This document shows positions 46,060 through 58,514 of a stretch of DNA of 64,000 bases, one piece after another; the stretch's first letter is position 1; the number at the start of each line of letters is the position of its first letter. The position numbers and the translations under genes are program-made. The stretch spans positions 25,633,188 to 25,697,187 of the forward strand of contig CM033747.1 of assembly GCA_019671005.1 (NCBI GenBank), in the 5' to 3' direction. Source of the DNA: Hibiscus mutabilis (taxonomy: Eukaryota > Streptophyta > Magnoliopsida > Malvales > Malvaceae). The notes beneath the pieces were generated by a model. That model was given only the letters and a program-made list of their open reading frames with translations. It did not search any database and was not told where the DNA came from.

Positions 46060-49000
46060 ATGGCGTGTCTCTCGTGGAATGTAAGGGGGTTAGGTAAATA
46101 GGGAACTAGGAGAGCTCTCTCAAATAGCGTCCGGAAATTTTAGCCTACGGTTGTTTTTCTAAGTGAGACAAAGCAAAAGAGAGCAAAACTTGACCGAATT
46201 TGAAAAAATCTCCATTTTGCTAACAGTTTCTATTTGAACCACAAGGCATTTCGGGAGGCCTCACCCTATGGTAGACATGCGAAGTTGATAGGGAATTACT
46301 AAGAAAATGAATAAACTCTTTAAATTCGAATCAAAGTGGCTTCTTGAAGAGGATTGCAAACCCACCATCGAAGAGGCCTGGAAACAAAAAACTCAATCAA
46401 ACCTCTCATCAAATTTAGTTTGGAAAATAAGAAGCATTTGTATAAAACTTCAAAGCTGAAGCCGATGGAAATACAGAAGAAATAAGGAAAAAGCTGAAAA
46501 AACAATCAAAATGATCGCTGAAATTTAACGTGTTCCCCTAACAAAAGAATCAGCAGCAGGGGAAAAATCCCTTCAAGAGAAACTTAACATATATTGGGAA
46601 TGGGAAGAACGATACTGGCATCAAAGAGCAAGGACAAAATGGTTACAGTTTGGGGACAAAAACACCTCTTTCTTTCTCGCTACAACGCTCCAAAACAAAA
46701 GAAAGAATGCCATTCTAAAAATTAAAGACAACAATGGTAATTGTATTGAGAGGAAGAAAGAATTATCCTCTCTTTAAAGGAGCATTTTCAAACTCCGTTT
46801 ATAAAGGATCCCTCTATGAACTTAAATCATGTTGCTCATCTTATCCCAAGCATTATAGATGATGATATGAACATGGAACTTAGTAAAAATGTTTATGAGT
46901 TGAAAGTCAAAGAGGTAGTTTTCAGCATGGGTTGCCTCGAAGCACCAGGACCTGATGGATTCTCAGGTATTTTCTTCCAATCTTGTTGGGAGGTAGTTAA
47001 GGAGGACATCTTCAAGATGGTGAAGGATTTTTTGGGAAATGGTGTTATGCCTGTGGATCTCAACAGGACTAACCTTGTTCTTATTCCAAAAATGGCAATC
47101 CTGTTGAAGCAAGCCACTCTAGACCAATCTGTCTTTGTAACTTTTTCTACAAAGTTATCTCAAAAATCCTTGCTTCGAGACTTAAAGGAATTTTGGATCC
47201 TATTCTTTCCCCTATGCAAGCTGTTTTTCTCAAGGGTAGAGCTATCCAAGACAATATCCTTATTGTGCATGAAGTTTTCCATTCTATAAAATGAAGAAAG
47301 AAAGGTAAGACGGACATTGTGGCCATCAAGCTGGACCTTAAGAAAGCTTATGACAAAGTAGACTAGAAAATTTTCCATGAAATTATGAAGAAGATGGGTT
47401 TCTGTCAATGTGAAAGGATAGAATTCTGAAATGTATCTCCTCTCTATCTTTCTCTGTTATTGTTAATGGAACTAGATCTGACGTATTCTTACCTGAAAGA
47501 GGGATTCGACAAGGAAACCCCCTATCCCCCTTTCTCTTACTTATGGTCTAAAATTTTCTCTCCTAGATTATTATCTTTGAACAAGAACATGGTAATCGCT
47601 CAGGTTACAGAATAAGTAGAAGATGTCCAATCCTGAATCATTTATTTTTTGCTGGCGACTGTATCCTTTTCACTAGGCGGATGAGAAAAATTGTTCTACT
47701 ATTTTGAAGATCATTGATGATTTTCAAAGGGCCATCGGTCAGACAATTAACAAAAACAAGACTGAAGTCTTTTTCTCCACTAATTTAAGTATTCTTAAAA
47801 TATCACATCTTCTAAATGTCATTGGCTTTGCCTAAATGGAAGAGGGTTGTAAATATATGAGTATCTCTTCTATTTGAGGCAGAGGAAAAAAGAAGCCCTT
47901 CGTTTTCTCTATGACAGAGTTCACTAAAAATTGCAAGGATGGAAGAGCAAGTTTCTTTCTCATGCTGGTAGAGAAACTTTAATTAAAGTTGTAGCCACTA
48001 CAATCCCTTCTTACATTATGCAGAGTTTTCTCTTACCAAAAACCTTTTGCAATTATTTGAATTCTCTCATCGGAAGATTTTGATAGGAAAATTCAACTGA
48101 GCCAAGAAGTGGGTTTCACTGAATTAATTGGGGGAAGGTGTGCAACTCAAAAGACTTGGGTGGATGAGTTTTTAGGATCTCTTTACTTTTAACAAAGCTT
48201 TAATGGCAAAACAGTCATGGCGAATCTTAAAGGATAAAAGTTCCCTTCTGTTCAAGGTTCTGTAGGGAATTTATTTCCCAAATTATGATTTCTTAAATGC
48301 CAAGAAATGTAGTAACCCTTCATGGAGGTGGAGTAGCATTCTTGATGGTATTTCTACACTTAATGACAAACTTCTCTGGACGATTGGAAAAGAAAATAAA
48401 GTTTCAATTTGAGAAGACCGTTGGGTTCCAAATCTACCAAATGGATCTATCTTCTCCCAATGACCTGCAAATTGTCATGAATAGCGAGTTTTTCACCTCC
48501 TTTCAAATGATAGAAAGGAAAGGAATATTCAAAAACTCCATAATCTGTTTTCTAATTTTGAAGTGGAATGTATCCTAAAATTTCCTATTGGTGGCCCCTT
48601 AATTTCGGATTGCATTGTTTGGTCTCGTAACAAATCTGGCCTTTATACTGTCAAATCAGAGTATAATTTCTTGAGGGAACACAGGATTCGTGATGAAAAG
48701 GCTTCCTCGAGTTTTAGTATTTTTTACGAAAAAAAAAAAAAAACTTTGGAGATCTATTTGGAACCTTAAAGTTCATCCAAAACTGAAATATTTCCTGTGG
48801 ACAGTGGGGCATAATGCTATCGCCACCAATCTCAACATGCATAGAAGACTAAAGCACACCTCTCCAACTTGCAGACGTTGTTTTGTCAAAGATGAAAGCA
48901 TTGACCATATTCTTTTCTTTTGCCCATTTGTTCACACTGTTTGGAGTGCATCTAGTTCTAGTTATTGCCCATTATCCGAAGATTTCCCGGGTTTTCCAAG

Positions 49001-49066
49001 ATGGTGGCTCTCTATGACAAATGTTTGTGCTCTGACCTCAAACCTGGATGGCCTCCCAAAATGGCT
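46060..49066 (+). pseudogene. L1-type LINE ORF2 remnant (endonuclease, RT, zf-RVT)
   Basis: Starts MACLSWNVRGLGK near 46060, the usual start of a plant LINE endonuclease, with PTVVFLSETKQKRAK after stops. The RT begins at 46816 with EAPGPDGFSGIFFQSCW; later frames give KLDLKKAYDKVD (then TAG in place of Trp), ERGIRQGNPLSPFLLL, and FAGD near 47655 where FADD is expected, so a catalytic Asp is lost. The zf-RVT domain follows at 48750-49060: HPKLKYFLWTVGHNA, then CRRC...HILFFC. Numerous stops and frameshifts. It is cut off at 49066 by element D. Confidence 0.85.
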
Positions 49067-51253
49067 TGTAACACCCTAAATTCGGTGTCACATTGGGCCT
49101 CAAGCCTAAACCTATAAATAAAAATTTGCAAGCGAGTTTAGCCCCAATCCATAATTTCATAAACTATATTAATTTAAAAGAGATATACAAATATTCAAGC
49201 ATTACTTTGGAGCTCCAATTTAAAATATAATAAGTTAAAACATTCGATATGGAAAATAAATCAAAAGGAGTTACAGATGCAAAACATAAGGGTCCTATGA
49301 ATACATTGCCCCTACAAATATAAGTACTGTATTCTTCGCATATCGATGTACTGAAGTCCTACTCCGATGGCTCCTTGCAAAGTACGCAACAACCTAAAGA
49401 CCTGCGTAAGGAAATAACAATTCCAAACGCTGAGCTCAAAAATTCAGTGGATACACCTCTATTCTACTATGCTTCATGCAGATCATAAACATAAGCATGT
49501 AGTCAAGCAATGATTAAGCAACATGAATATCAAGCGGCACTACTCTGATCACCTAAACACATGGAATCAACATGATCAATCATTCAATCAAATAAGGGCT
49601 CACAAGGCCCCACATACCATACCATACTATACCATAAGGGAGTGAGGCCGGGTCACATAGCATCGGTACATACACTCCGAGTGAGGTCGGGTAACAAAGC
49701 ATCGAAACATACACCCTGGGTAAGGCCATGTCACATAGCATCAGAACATGCACCCTGCTCGTAATCATCTCTAGAGCACACATGGATGAGGCCCGGGTCA
49801 CATAGCATTGGTAACCTCTATCTGCTCATCTTACTATGGTGTTGCAACACATTCTTGGGCATCTGGTTTCTCAGTTTTACAATTCATTTCATAAGTCTAG
49901 GGACTCAGTGGGACCTTTACCTCAAATTATGAAACCCCCAAACGTAAATTCAATTTTCTTGGGCAGATTGCCCAGCGAGTATCGATACTCCTATATGGGT
50001 ATCGGTACAACCCTCTAGGTACCGATACTCATCTACGAGTACCGATACTCAATTTAGTTTTGAAAGAAATAAATTCCCAAGCCGTACCAATACGTTTACC
50101 TTCGTATCGGTACTCGATAACGGTACGTAAATCACTCCGTACTGATTCCCACCCGTATCGATACCCTCACCTTTGCGTACAGGTACACGAAAGCCTTCTT
50201 TAGGCAATAGAATAGTAGTACACTCTCTAGCGTACCGGTACGTAAAAGTGTTACTAGAATTCTGATTAAGAAAGAGGTACCGATACTCAAGAAGACGTAC
50301 CAATACGCCATTCATAACTCGACTCCTTTCCTAGAGAGGGGTACCAGTACTGAACCACCCCGTACCGATATGCAAACCCATATTTCCAGGTCTGGGGTTT
50401 GAATTTCTCATCTTTAACCCCTAAACTAACTTGGTAACACCCAAAACTCGACCTACAACTCATAGAAGGTGTTTAGGGTCGATTTCTACCAGTTTTACAA
50501 GTTATTAACATTAGTTTTAGATTTTTCCATTAACACTTATCAAGATCATTCAAGCACACTCAAATCACCAAACTGACATACAAAGCAATTATCCTTATGA
50601 TATGCAATAAATTAGGAATTGGAAGTGTACTAACCTTCTTCAAATACTAGCTACCCTTGCTATCCTTGATTTCAAGCTTTGCCCTTGCCTTGAGCCTTAG
50701 AGTGCTCACCAAGCTCTTTAACTACACCCAAATGTTGTAAAACGAATTACAACACTGCCAAAAGATAAAAGAGAACTACAAAAGGTTTAACATAACAAGA
50801 AAATGTGATTAAACTCCTCAATCTCGTTCTCTTTCAAAAAGCCCCTTCAAAACCCCAAGGTTTTCATCCAACTCCAAACTTTGATATTCTTACCTCAAAA
50901 GACAGATCTCCTGATGTTGAAACTCCTTCCCTCAATAGGCAAAATGAGATTCTCACAACAAACTCCAAAGATTCTACCTTTAGTGTGATGGTTTGGGTGG
51001 AAGAATGGGTTTAAGGATGAAGGAGACAACCAAACCAATGTGCCCTCACCTATTCTTTGCATATGCAAAAATTAAATGGACTATGTCTCTCTTTGTCACC
51101 CTAAAAGTCCACTTACTGAAATACCCTCAACCCCACTTCCAAGCCTAATCCACAACAAAGGAAAACCCACTAAAGTGCTATATATGACCCAAAACGCATG
51201 GCCCAAGGCTTGGATTAACCCGACCTTCGAATTCTGAAATCTGAGTTGTTACA
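49067..51253 (-). repeat. 3' LTR of element D
   Basis: TGTAACACCCTAAATTCGG...GAGTTGTTACA. Between about 49970 and 50380 it carries a dense cluster of TATCGGTAC/GTACCGATA motifs in both orientations (six exact, many one-off). It also has a TAGCATCGGTACATACAC-type repeat at 49650-49755. Confidence 0.85.
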
Positions 51254-51270
51254 ACTCTCCTCTCCTTTAA
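51254..51270 (-). promoter_or_regulatory. Polypurine tract of element D
   Basis: Minus strand TTAAAGGAGAGGAGAGT directly before TGTAACAAC. Confidence 0.8.
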
Positions 51271-51289
51271 GAAAATTTTGTCCTCAAAA

Positions 51290-52745
51290 TTTACCTTTGG
51301 GAAACAGATACGGGTAAAGTAGCTCCATATCCTTCTCGACTTCCCATGTGGCTTTCTCGACCCCGTGGTTCTTCCATAACATTTTCACTAAGGGTATATA
51401 TTTGTTACGAAGCTCCTTAACCCCTCTGTCAAGTACTCTTATACGTTAGATTAGGGCTAATCTCAATTTTTTCGAACGAAATCACATGTGAAGGATCTAA
51501 ACGGTAACGTCTCAACATCGATACATGGAACACATTATGGATACGCGCCATCTCTGGTGGTAAGCTGCAGGTCTAACTCTTTCTATGATCTCATACGGTC
51601 TAACAGATCTTAGTCTCAACTTGCTTTTTTGCCTAAAACAGATGATTCTCTTCCACGGTGATACCTTAAGAAAAACCTTATCACCGACCTCATATTCAAT
51701 GTACTTGCGCTTTCGATCCGTGTAGGCCCTTTGGCGGTCATAAGTTGCTTGCAACCTCTCCTTAATAATCTAAACTTTTTCCTTGGTTTGCTTAATCAAT
51801 TTTGACCCCACAAACTTCCTCTCGCTAAGCTTCATCCAACAAAGAGGAGTTCTACATTTACGCCCATATAAGGCCTCAAAATGAGCCATTTTGATACTTG
51901 ACTGGAAACTGTTGTTGTAGACAAATTCAACCAGCGGTAACTACTCCTCCTAACTCTTGTCGAAATCTATAACACAACACCAGAGCATATCTTTCAAGAT
52001 CTGTAGGACTCACTCAAACAGACCATCGATCTGAGGATGAAAAGTTGTACTAAAATGTAACGTGGTATCCAAAGCTTCATGAATCGTCCTCCAAATCCTA
52101 GCGATGAAACAAGGGTCCTTATCAAATATAATCGATGACGGCACTCCATGCAGTCTTACAATTTCCTTGATGTACAATCTTGCTAATCGTTCAAGGGTAA
52201 AATCCATACGTACAGGTAAGAAGTGGACAGACTTGGTCAAATGATCCACGATCACCCAAATCGCATTATGCTTTCTCTGGGTCAACGACAAACTTGTAAC
52301 AAAATCCATTGTCACCCTATCTCATTTCTATTGAGGAATCTGAATAGGCTGAAGCAAGCCCGAAAGAACCTGATGCTCTGCCTTTACTTGCTGACACGCA
52401 AGAACTTTGTTACAAATTCGGATATATATCTTTTCATGCTTGGCCACTAATAGAAAGAACAAAGATCTTGGTATATTTTATTACTCTTAGGATGAACGGT
52501 GTATAAGCTACGGTGTTCTTCTCTAAGAATACAATCCTGAAGATCCTCTAATGTTGGAACACATAATTGATATTGTCCACAAGGTCCTCGTCCAAAGCAT
52601 GCATCCTCTTTATCTCTTGTATCAAGGTAGGCTCCACCCAAAGTTTGGCTATCAACCCTCCATCCTCGGTCATCCTTAACCGAGCGAACATCGCTCTCAA
52701 ATCTGACATAGATTTTTAGCTTAAAGTATCAACCACCATATTGGC
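51290..52745 (-). pseudogene. Partial Pol of element D (RNase H end, integrase, chromodomain)
   Basis: From right to left. The RNase H end ANMVVDTLS (near 52740) stands where ANVVADALS is usual. Integrase zinc-finger remnant HPKSNKIYQDL at about 52500-52460. Integrase core 52315-52010 with MDFVTSLSLTQRKHNAIWVI, FTLERLARLYIKEIVRLHG and 'FDKDPCF'. Integrase C-terminal part 51754-51512 with QATYDRQRAYTDRKRK and EVGDKVFLKVSPWK. Chromodomain-like end 51450-51290 with LWKNHGVEKATWEVEKDME. Several frames and stops, so inactive. Confidence 0.85.
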
Positions 52746-53817
52746 TGTGGTGGAGAAATTGCTAATGGGTGATTTTTGTGGGAAGCAAAAATATAGAAAA
52801 TTGACACAATAATTTTAGAGTGGTTCAGCTTTCTAACCAAAGCCTACATCCACTACCTTAGCTTCCCCACTAAGGATTTTAACCAATTCACTAAGAATTC
52901 TTCCCCTTTTCAAGGCTTAGGAGGAAACCTTTTACAACCTAGACTTACTTACCAAGTCTAGCATCCAAGGCTTACTAACTGAGCTTTGGGAACACTCTCC
53001 AACTAAAGAAGTTCTTAGCAAACTGAAATCCCACTTAAAGGTATGTGTTTGCACTCTAAAGCACTCACCCAAATCCTAATACAATTGAACATATAATGAC
53101 GTTTAAGCTCACAAGTGTTGTCTATACAAAGAATGGGAGTTTAAGGCCCTAAGAAAATTTTGGCATCATAATGTTGTTGGCATTGAGATCATTAGTTGTT
53201 GCTGAAGATTGAAGGTCCACTCCAAAATGAGTTCTTAGTCATTGTAGACCGTTGAGATTGAATTGGAGCTGTTGGGGCTTTTCTTTCCTACAATAAATAT
53301 AGTTTTGCAGCCTTCGGTATCGGTACGCGGGTAGCGTATCGGTACTGGAACTAGCCGTTATACTCATTTCTGACTGTGCGTATTAGTTCACCTTGGTCTA
53401 TTTCGGAACGCCATTTCAGAATACTAGGGACCGTATCGGTACGACCTGCAGTTCAAAAGAAAATTGAGAAATAGAAGTTGGGGATGGTTGAAAATAGGAT
53501 CGGTATGCGTATAAGCGTATCGGTACGATCCTCTTTGTATCATTACGCCTAGGGGCGTATCGATATGGTTTTTCGGTTCTAGAATTTTCCTGTAGCAAAA
53601 ACCGTTATCTGTATCAATACGGGGTGTAACCGTATCGGTACATACGTGTTGAAATTTGAAGTTTGGCTACTTAAAAACATTTAAAGCACTTACAAAACCT
53701 CTCAAAAACTTCTCAAACTTATTTTCAAGTTGTTTGGACTTAAAAACATTTTTGAAACCTTTTCAATTTAGTCCAAAACTATTTTTCAATTATTAAATCA
53801 AAACAAATATCCTAACA
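52746..53817 (-). repeat. LTR-a of array E, outer end truncated
   Basis: Begins TGTGGTGGAGAAATTGC directly after element D sequence. Compared with LTR-d it lacks the first 40-odd bases (TGTTGGGCTTGATGAATCAA and on). Ends AATATCCTAACA. Five exact TATCGGTAC motifs lie between about 53310 and 53645. Confidence 0.85.
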
Positions 53818-53835
53818 ATCTCCCACTTTTTGATA
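53818..53835 (-). promoter_or_regulatory. Polypurine tract of interior a
   Basis: Minus strand ATCAAAAAGTGGGAGAT before TGTTAGGATA. A second purine-rich AAGGGGGAGAA lies at 53870-53880. Confidence 0.6.
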
Positions 53836-54171
53836 TAATAAAACCAACTTGAAAAATTGTTTTTGAGATTCTCCCCCTTAGTAAAAATAAGATTTGAATA
53901 AGAGATTAATTGTTGAAAATCTTATAAGCTCCCCCTTATTCATTTGAAAATTCAAATTTTCAAAACATTCTCCCCCTTTTTGTTATATCAAAAATGGTTC
54001 AAACCTTAAAGACCAATAGCAGTGGAGAGTTAAAGAAAATTGACAAAAATAAGTTTTGTTTTAAAATTGGCTCCCCTTACTTAAGCATCATGCAAATGTT
54101 AGTCCAACAATAATGATAAACTCGTTAAATAAAAAATTAATCAAATAAAATAAATAAAATTCGACTAATTT

Positions 54172-55782
54172 TTACCACACTTGAACCAAAGGTCGGATGT
54201 GAAGCCTTATTTCTTCAAGTGCTCTTCCTTGTGTGTCAAGAGCTTCCATAAGTTTGACTTTGATCACCAATGGCTCAAGCACGCCTACAATAAGACAATC
54301 AAGTGATTTATGGTATCCAAATTGCTTTGGATCCTTTGGCATTAGTCTCAAAAATTTTATTCCCCTTCGGAATCCATTTTTCAATATCTTCATTTTTCTT
54401 TGAAATAATTAATCCCTTAGGGACCCAAATAGATTTTACAATTTTACCATTTATAAATCTTGGGGAATTTGATTGCATTTAATAAAATTTTGATTTTCCA
54501 AAATTGTTTCTCTTTTGTAATTCGTTGGAAATCAAATCTTTTTCCTTCTTAAGATCATCCACCTCATATTGATGATCTTTTTCAATCTTTTGAAGCAAAT
54601 TCTGCAAATTTAAAACTTTAAGCTCAAAATCTTTAATTTTGCTTCAAATTGGTTTTTAAAAGCAAATCAATTTCGTTTTTCAATTTTGAAATCAATTTTT
54701 TATTTTCGAAAATGAATTCTTGAACTCAAAAACCAATTCGTCATATGCTTCTTGTAATTCATCAAATGTGTAAGAATTAGAAATAGGTGAGTTAGAAGCT
54801 ACCTCTCCCTCTTGGAGGGCCATCAAGAATAGGTGGGCTACCTCATCTTCATCGGTGGAGTCTTCATCACTCCATGTTGCCACATATGCTTTCTTTGAAG
54901 ATGATCCCTTTTTGTTGAAGCGAGGGCAATCGTATTTAGTGTGTCTCGTGTTCTTGTATTCAGAGCACTTGGGATTCTTCATCTTCTTCTTCGATTCATG
55001 CCTGGATTCTTTCTTTTCTCTCTTCATGAAATGGGCAAATTTTTTGAAGAGATAGGCCGTCTCTTCATCTTTACTTTCCTCTTTACTTGAATCTTATTGA
55101 TGGCTTGTGGATGATTTATGAGCTACTATGTTGAGATCTTCGAATCTGAGCTCTTTGATCTCTTTCTCCTTCTCCTTTCTCAATGGCCTGGACATCAACT
55201 CATGGGTAAGAAACAACCCAATTAGCTTATCAAGCTTAAGATCCTTTAAGTTCTTGAGCTTAGTGATGTCCGTCTTCTTGGTCTCTCATGATTCGGGAAA
55301 TGAGTAAATCAACTTTCGAACGAGTTTGTCTTCCAAAATCTCCTCTTCAAATCCTTTTAGCTCGTTGAGGATTGTGGAGAAATGGTCGAACATACTCTTG
55401 ATGTCTTCATCCGGATCCATCTTGAAGTTTTCATAGTTGAGGTTGAGTAGACCAACTTTGTCTCATTTACCTCGTTTGTACCTTCATGGATTACTTCAAG
55501 CTTGTCCCAAACTTCCTTGGCACTCTCACAAGAAGATGCCTTTGCATATTCGTTTGGGACTAATGCACAAAATAGAATGTGCAAGGCTTTGCAATTGAGC
55601 TTCATCATCTTCTTGTCGTTGGCATTCCATTCCACCTTTCTTTTTGTTGGCACGAATGGTCCATCTTCAACAAGATCCTATAGACGATAATCTTTGGCCT
55701 TGATGAAGTACATAATCCTATTCTTCCAATAGGCATAATGTTCACCGTTGAAGAATGATGGCTTGTCAATGGATTGTGCCAT
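54172..55782 (-). pseudogene. Copia-type gag of unit a
   Basis: ATG at 55782 (MAQSIDKPSFFNGE-type start), then a UBN2-like Gag core with KEVWDKLEVIHEGTNEV (about 55500), a charged middle, and a knuckle at about 54925-54968 reading CSEYKNTRHTKYDC. The second Cys of CX2CX4HX4C is Tyr, so zinc binding would fail. Stops and frameshifts between 55653 and 55027 break the frame. After the gag the interior passes to a PPT with no protease. Confidence 0.75.
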
Positions 55783-55860
55783 AGAAGCCAGTTGACTTGT
55801 TTATTGGTCAAGTTTTCTGGATAGCCTCAATAGGTTGTTAATCCCTCTCGATTGACCCTT

Positions 55861-55872
55861 ACTCTGATACCA
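55861..55872 (-). promoter_or_regulatory. Primer-binding site of unit a
   Basis: Minus strand TGGTATCAGAGT, one base off the initiator-Met complement, two bases from LTR-b. Confidence 0.75.
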
Positions 55873-55874
55873 AT

Positions 55875-56945
55875 TTTTGGGATTGATGAATCAACTAAAA
55901 TTGCTTGCCAAGTGGTGGAGAAGTTGCTCATAATTGATTTTCGTAGGGAGCAAAAATATAGAAAATTGACACAAGAATTTTAGAGTGGTTCGGCTTTCTA
56001 ACCAAAGCCTACATCCACTACCTTAGCTTCCCCACTAAGGATTTCAACCAATTCACTAAGAATTCTTCCCCTTTTCAAGGCTTAGGTGGAAACCTTTTAC
56101 AACCTAGACTCACTCACCAAGTCTATCATCCAACGCTCACAAACCGAGCTTTGGGAACACTCTCTAACAAAAGAAATTCTAAGCAAACTGAAATCCCTCT
56201 TAAAGGTATGTGTTTGCACTCTAAAGCACTCATCCAAATCCTAATACACTTGAGCATATAATGACATTTAAGCTCACAAGTGTTGTCTATACAAAGAATG
56301 GGAATTTAAGGCCCTAAGACAATTTTGGCATCATAATGTTGTTGTCATTGAGATCAATAAGTGTTGTTGAAGCTTGAAGGTCCCTTTTATACTCCCAAAT
56401 GAGTTCCTAGCTGTTGGAGACTGTTAGGATTGAATTGGAGCTGTTGGGGCTTTTCTTTCCCACAATAAATACAGTTCTACAGCCTTCGATATCGGTACGC
56501 GAGTTGGCGTATCGGTACTGGTACTAGCCGTTACGCTCATTTCTAATTGTGCATATCGGTACGCCTTGGCCTATTTTGGTACGCTATTTTAGAACGCTAG
56601 GGACCGTATCGGTACGACCTGCAGTTTAAAAGACCTTCGAAAAATAGCTAAACAAGATCAGTACACGTATAAGTGTATCAGTACGATCCTATTTGTATCG
56701 GTACGTCTAGGGGCGTATCGGTACTGTTTTTTAGTTTTCGAATTTTCCTGTAGCAAAAACCCTTATCTGTATCGATACGGGGTGTAACCGTATCAGTACG
56801 GACGTGTTGAAATTTGAAGTTTGGCTACTTAAAACATTTAAAGCACTTCCAAAACCTCTCAAAAACTTCTCAAACTTATTTTCAAGTTGTTTTTCCTTAA
56901 AAACATTTTTGAAACCTTTTCAATTTAGTCCAAAACTATTTTTGG
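55875..56945 (-). repeat. LTR-b of array E, inner end deleted
   Basis: Starts TTTTGGGATTGATGAATCAA (TGTTGGG mutated). It stops at CCAAAACTATTTTT and joins GGTATACAAATTGC of the interior, so the last part of the LTR, the PPT and several hundred bases are missing. Six exact TATCGGTAC motifs at about 56490-56725. Confidence 0.85.
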
Positions 56946-57353
56946 TATACAAATTGCTTTGGATCCTTTGACATTAGTCTTAAAAATTTTATTCCCATTC
57001 GGAATCCATTTTTCAATGTCTTCCTTTTTCTTTGAAAAAATTAATCCTTTAGGGACCCAAATAGATTTTACAATTTTACCATTTATAAATCTTGGGGAAT
57101 TTTATTGCCTTTGATAAAATTTTGATTTTCCAAAATTGTTTCTCTTTTGTAATTCGTTAGAAATCAAATCTTTTTCCTTCTTATGATCATCCACCTCATT
57201 TTGATGATCTTTTTCAATCTTTTGAAGCAAATTCTACAAATTTAAAACTTCAAGCTCAAAATCTTTGATTTTTGCTTCAAACTCCAAATTGGTTTTTAAA
57301 AGCAAATCATTTTCGTTTTTCAATTTTGAAATCAACTTTTTATTTTTTGAAAA

Positions 57354-58422
57354 TCAATCATTGAACTGAAAAACCAATTCTTCATATGCTTCTTGTAACT
57401 CATCAAATGTGTAAGAATTAGAAATAGGTGAGTTAGAAGCTACCTCTCCCTCTTGGAGGGCCATCAAGCATAGGTGGGATACCTCATCTTCATTAGTGGA
57501 GTCTTCATCACTCCATGTTGCCACATATGCTTTCTTTGAAGATGATCCCTTTTTGTTGAAGCGAGTGCAATCGTATTTGGTGTGCCTCATGTTCTTGCAT
57601 TCAGAGCACTTGGGATTTTTATCTTCTTCTTCGATTCATGCTTGGATTCTTTCTTTTCTCTTTTCATGATTCGGGCAAAATTTTGAAGAGATAGGCTATC
57701 TTTTTATCTTCACTTTCCTCCTCACTTGAATCTTTTTGATGGCCTGTGGAGGATTTATGAGCTACTATGTTTAGATCTTCAAATCCGAGCTCTTTGATCT
57801 TCTTCTCATTCTCGTCTCTCAATGGCTTGGACTTCAACTCATGGGTAAGAAGCGACCCAATTAGCTTATCAAGCTTGAGCTCTTTTAAGTTCTTGGTCTC
57901 AATGATGGCAGTGTTCTTGCTCTCCCATAATTCAAAAAGAGAGTAAATCAAATTTCGAACGAGTTTGTCTTTCGAAATCTCATCTTCAAATCATTTTAAC
58001 TCGTTAAGGATCGTAGAGAAATGGTCAAAACATATTCTTGATGTCTTCATCCAGATCCATCTTGAAGTTTTCATAGTTGAGGTTGAGTAGACCAATCTTT
58101 GTCTCCTTCACCTCGTATGTACCTTCATGGATTACTTCAAGCTTGTCCCATACTTCCTTGGCACTCTTACAAGAAGATACCTTTGCATATTTATTCGGGC
58201 CTAATGCACAAAATAGAATGTGCAAGCCTGTGCAAATGAGCTCCAACATCTTCTTATCGTTGGCATTCCATTCCACCTTGCTATTTGTTGGCACGAATGG
58301 TCTATCTTCAACAAGATCCTATGACGATAATCTTTGGCCTTGATGAAGTACATCATCCTATTCTTCCAATAGGCATAATGTTCACCGTTGAAGAAAGATG
58401 GCTTGTTAATGGATTGTGCCAA
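57354..58422 (-). pseudogene. Copia-type gag of unit b
   Basis: The start codon position reads TTG instead of ATG (58422). The following AQSINKPSFFNGEHYAYWKN is intact. KEVWDKLEVIHEGTYEV lies near 58160; 57951-57664 holds LKELKLDKLIGSLLTHELKS. The knuckle at about 57566-57609 is intact: CSECKNMRHTKYDC (CX2CX4HX4C). Frameshifts separate the pieces. Confidence 0.75.
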
Positions 58423-58500
58423 GGAAACTGGTTGACTTGTTGATTGGTCGAGTTTTCTGGATCGCCTCAGTAGGATGTTAATCCCTCTCGATTGTGCCTT

Positions 58501-58512
58501 GCTCTGATACCA
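58501..58512 (-). promoter_or_regulatory. Primer-binding site of unit b
   Basis: Minus strand TGGTATCAGAGC, a perfect initiator-Met-type PBS, two bases from LTR-c. Confidence 0.85.
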
Positions 58513-58514
58513 AT

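Larger units (their letters stand above)
49067..52745 (-). mobile_element. Element D: chromovirus-type Ty3/gypsy, left part
   Basis: Minus-strand 3' LTR (49067-51253), PPT, chromodomain, integrase and the end of RNase H, inserted into the LINE. It is then interrupted at 52745 by the copia-type array, so the rest (RT, gag, 5' LTR) would lie beyond the window. Orientation and domain order match element B, but the LTR is different and shorter (2.19 kb). Confidence 0.85.
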
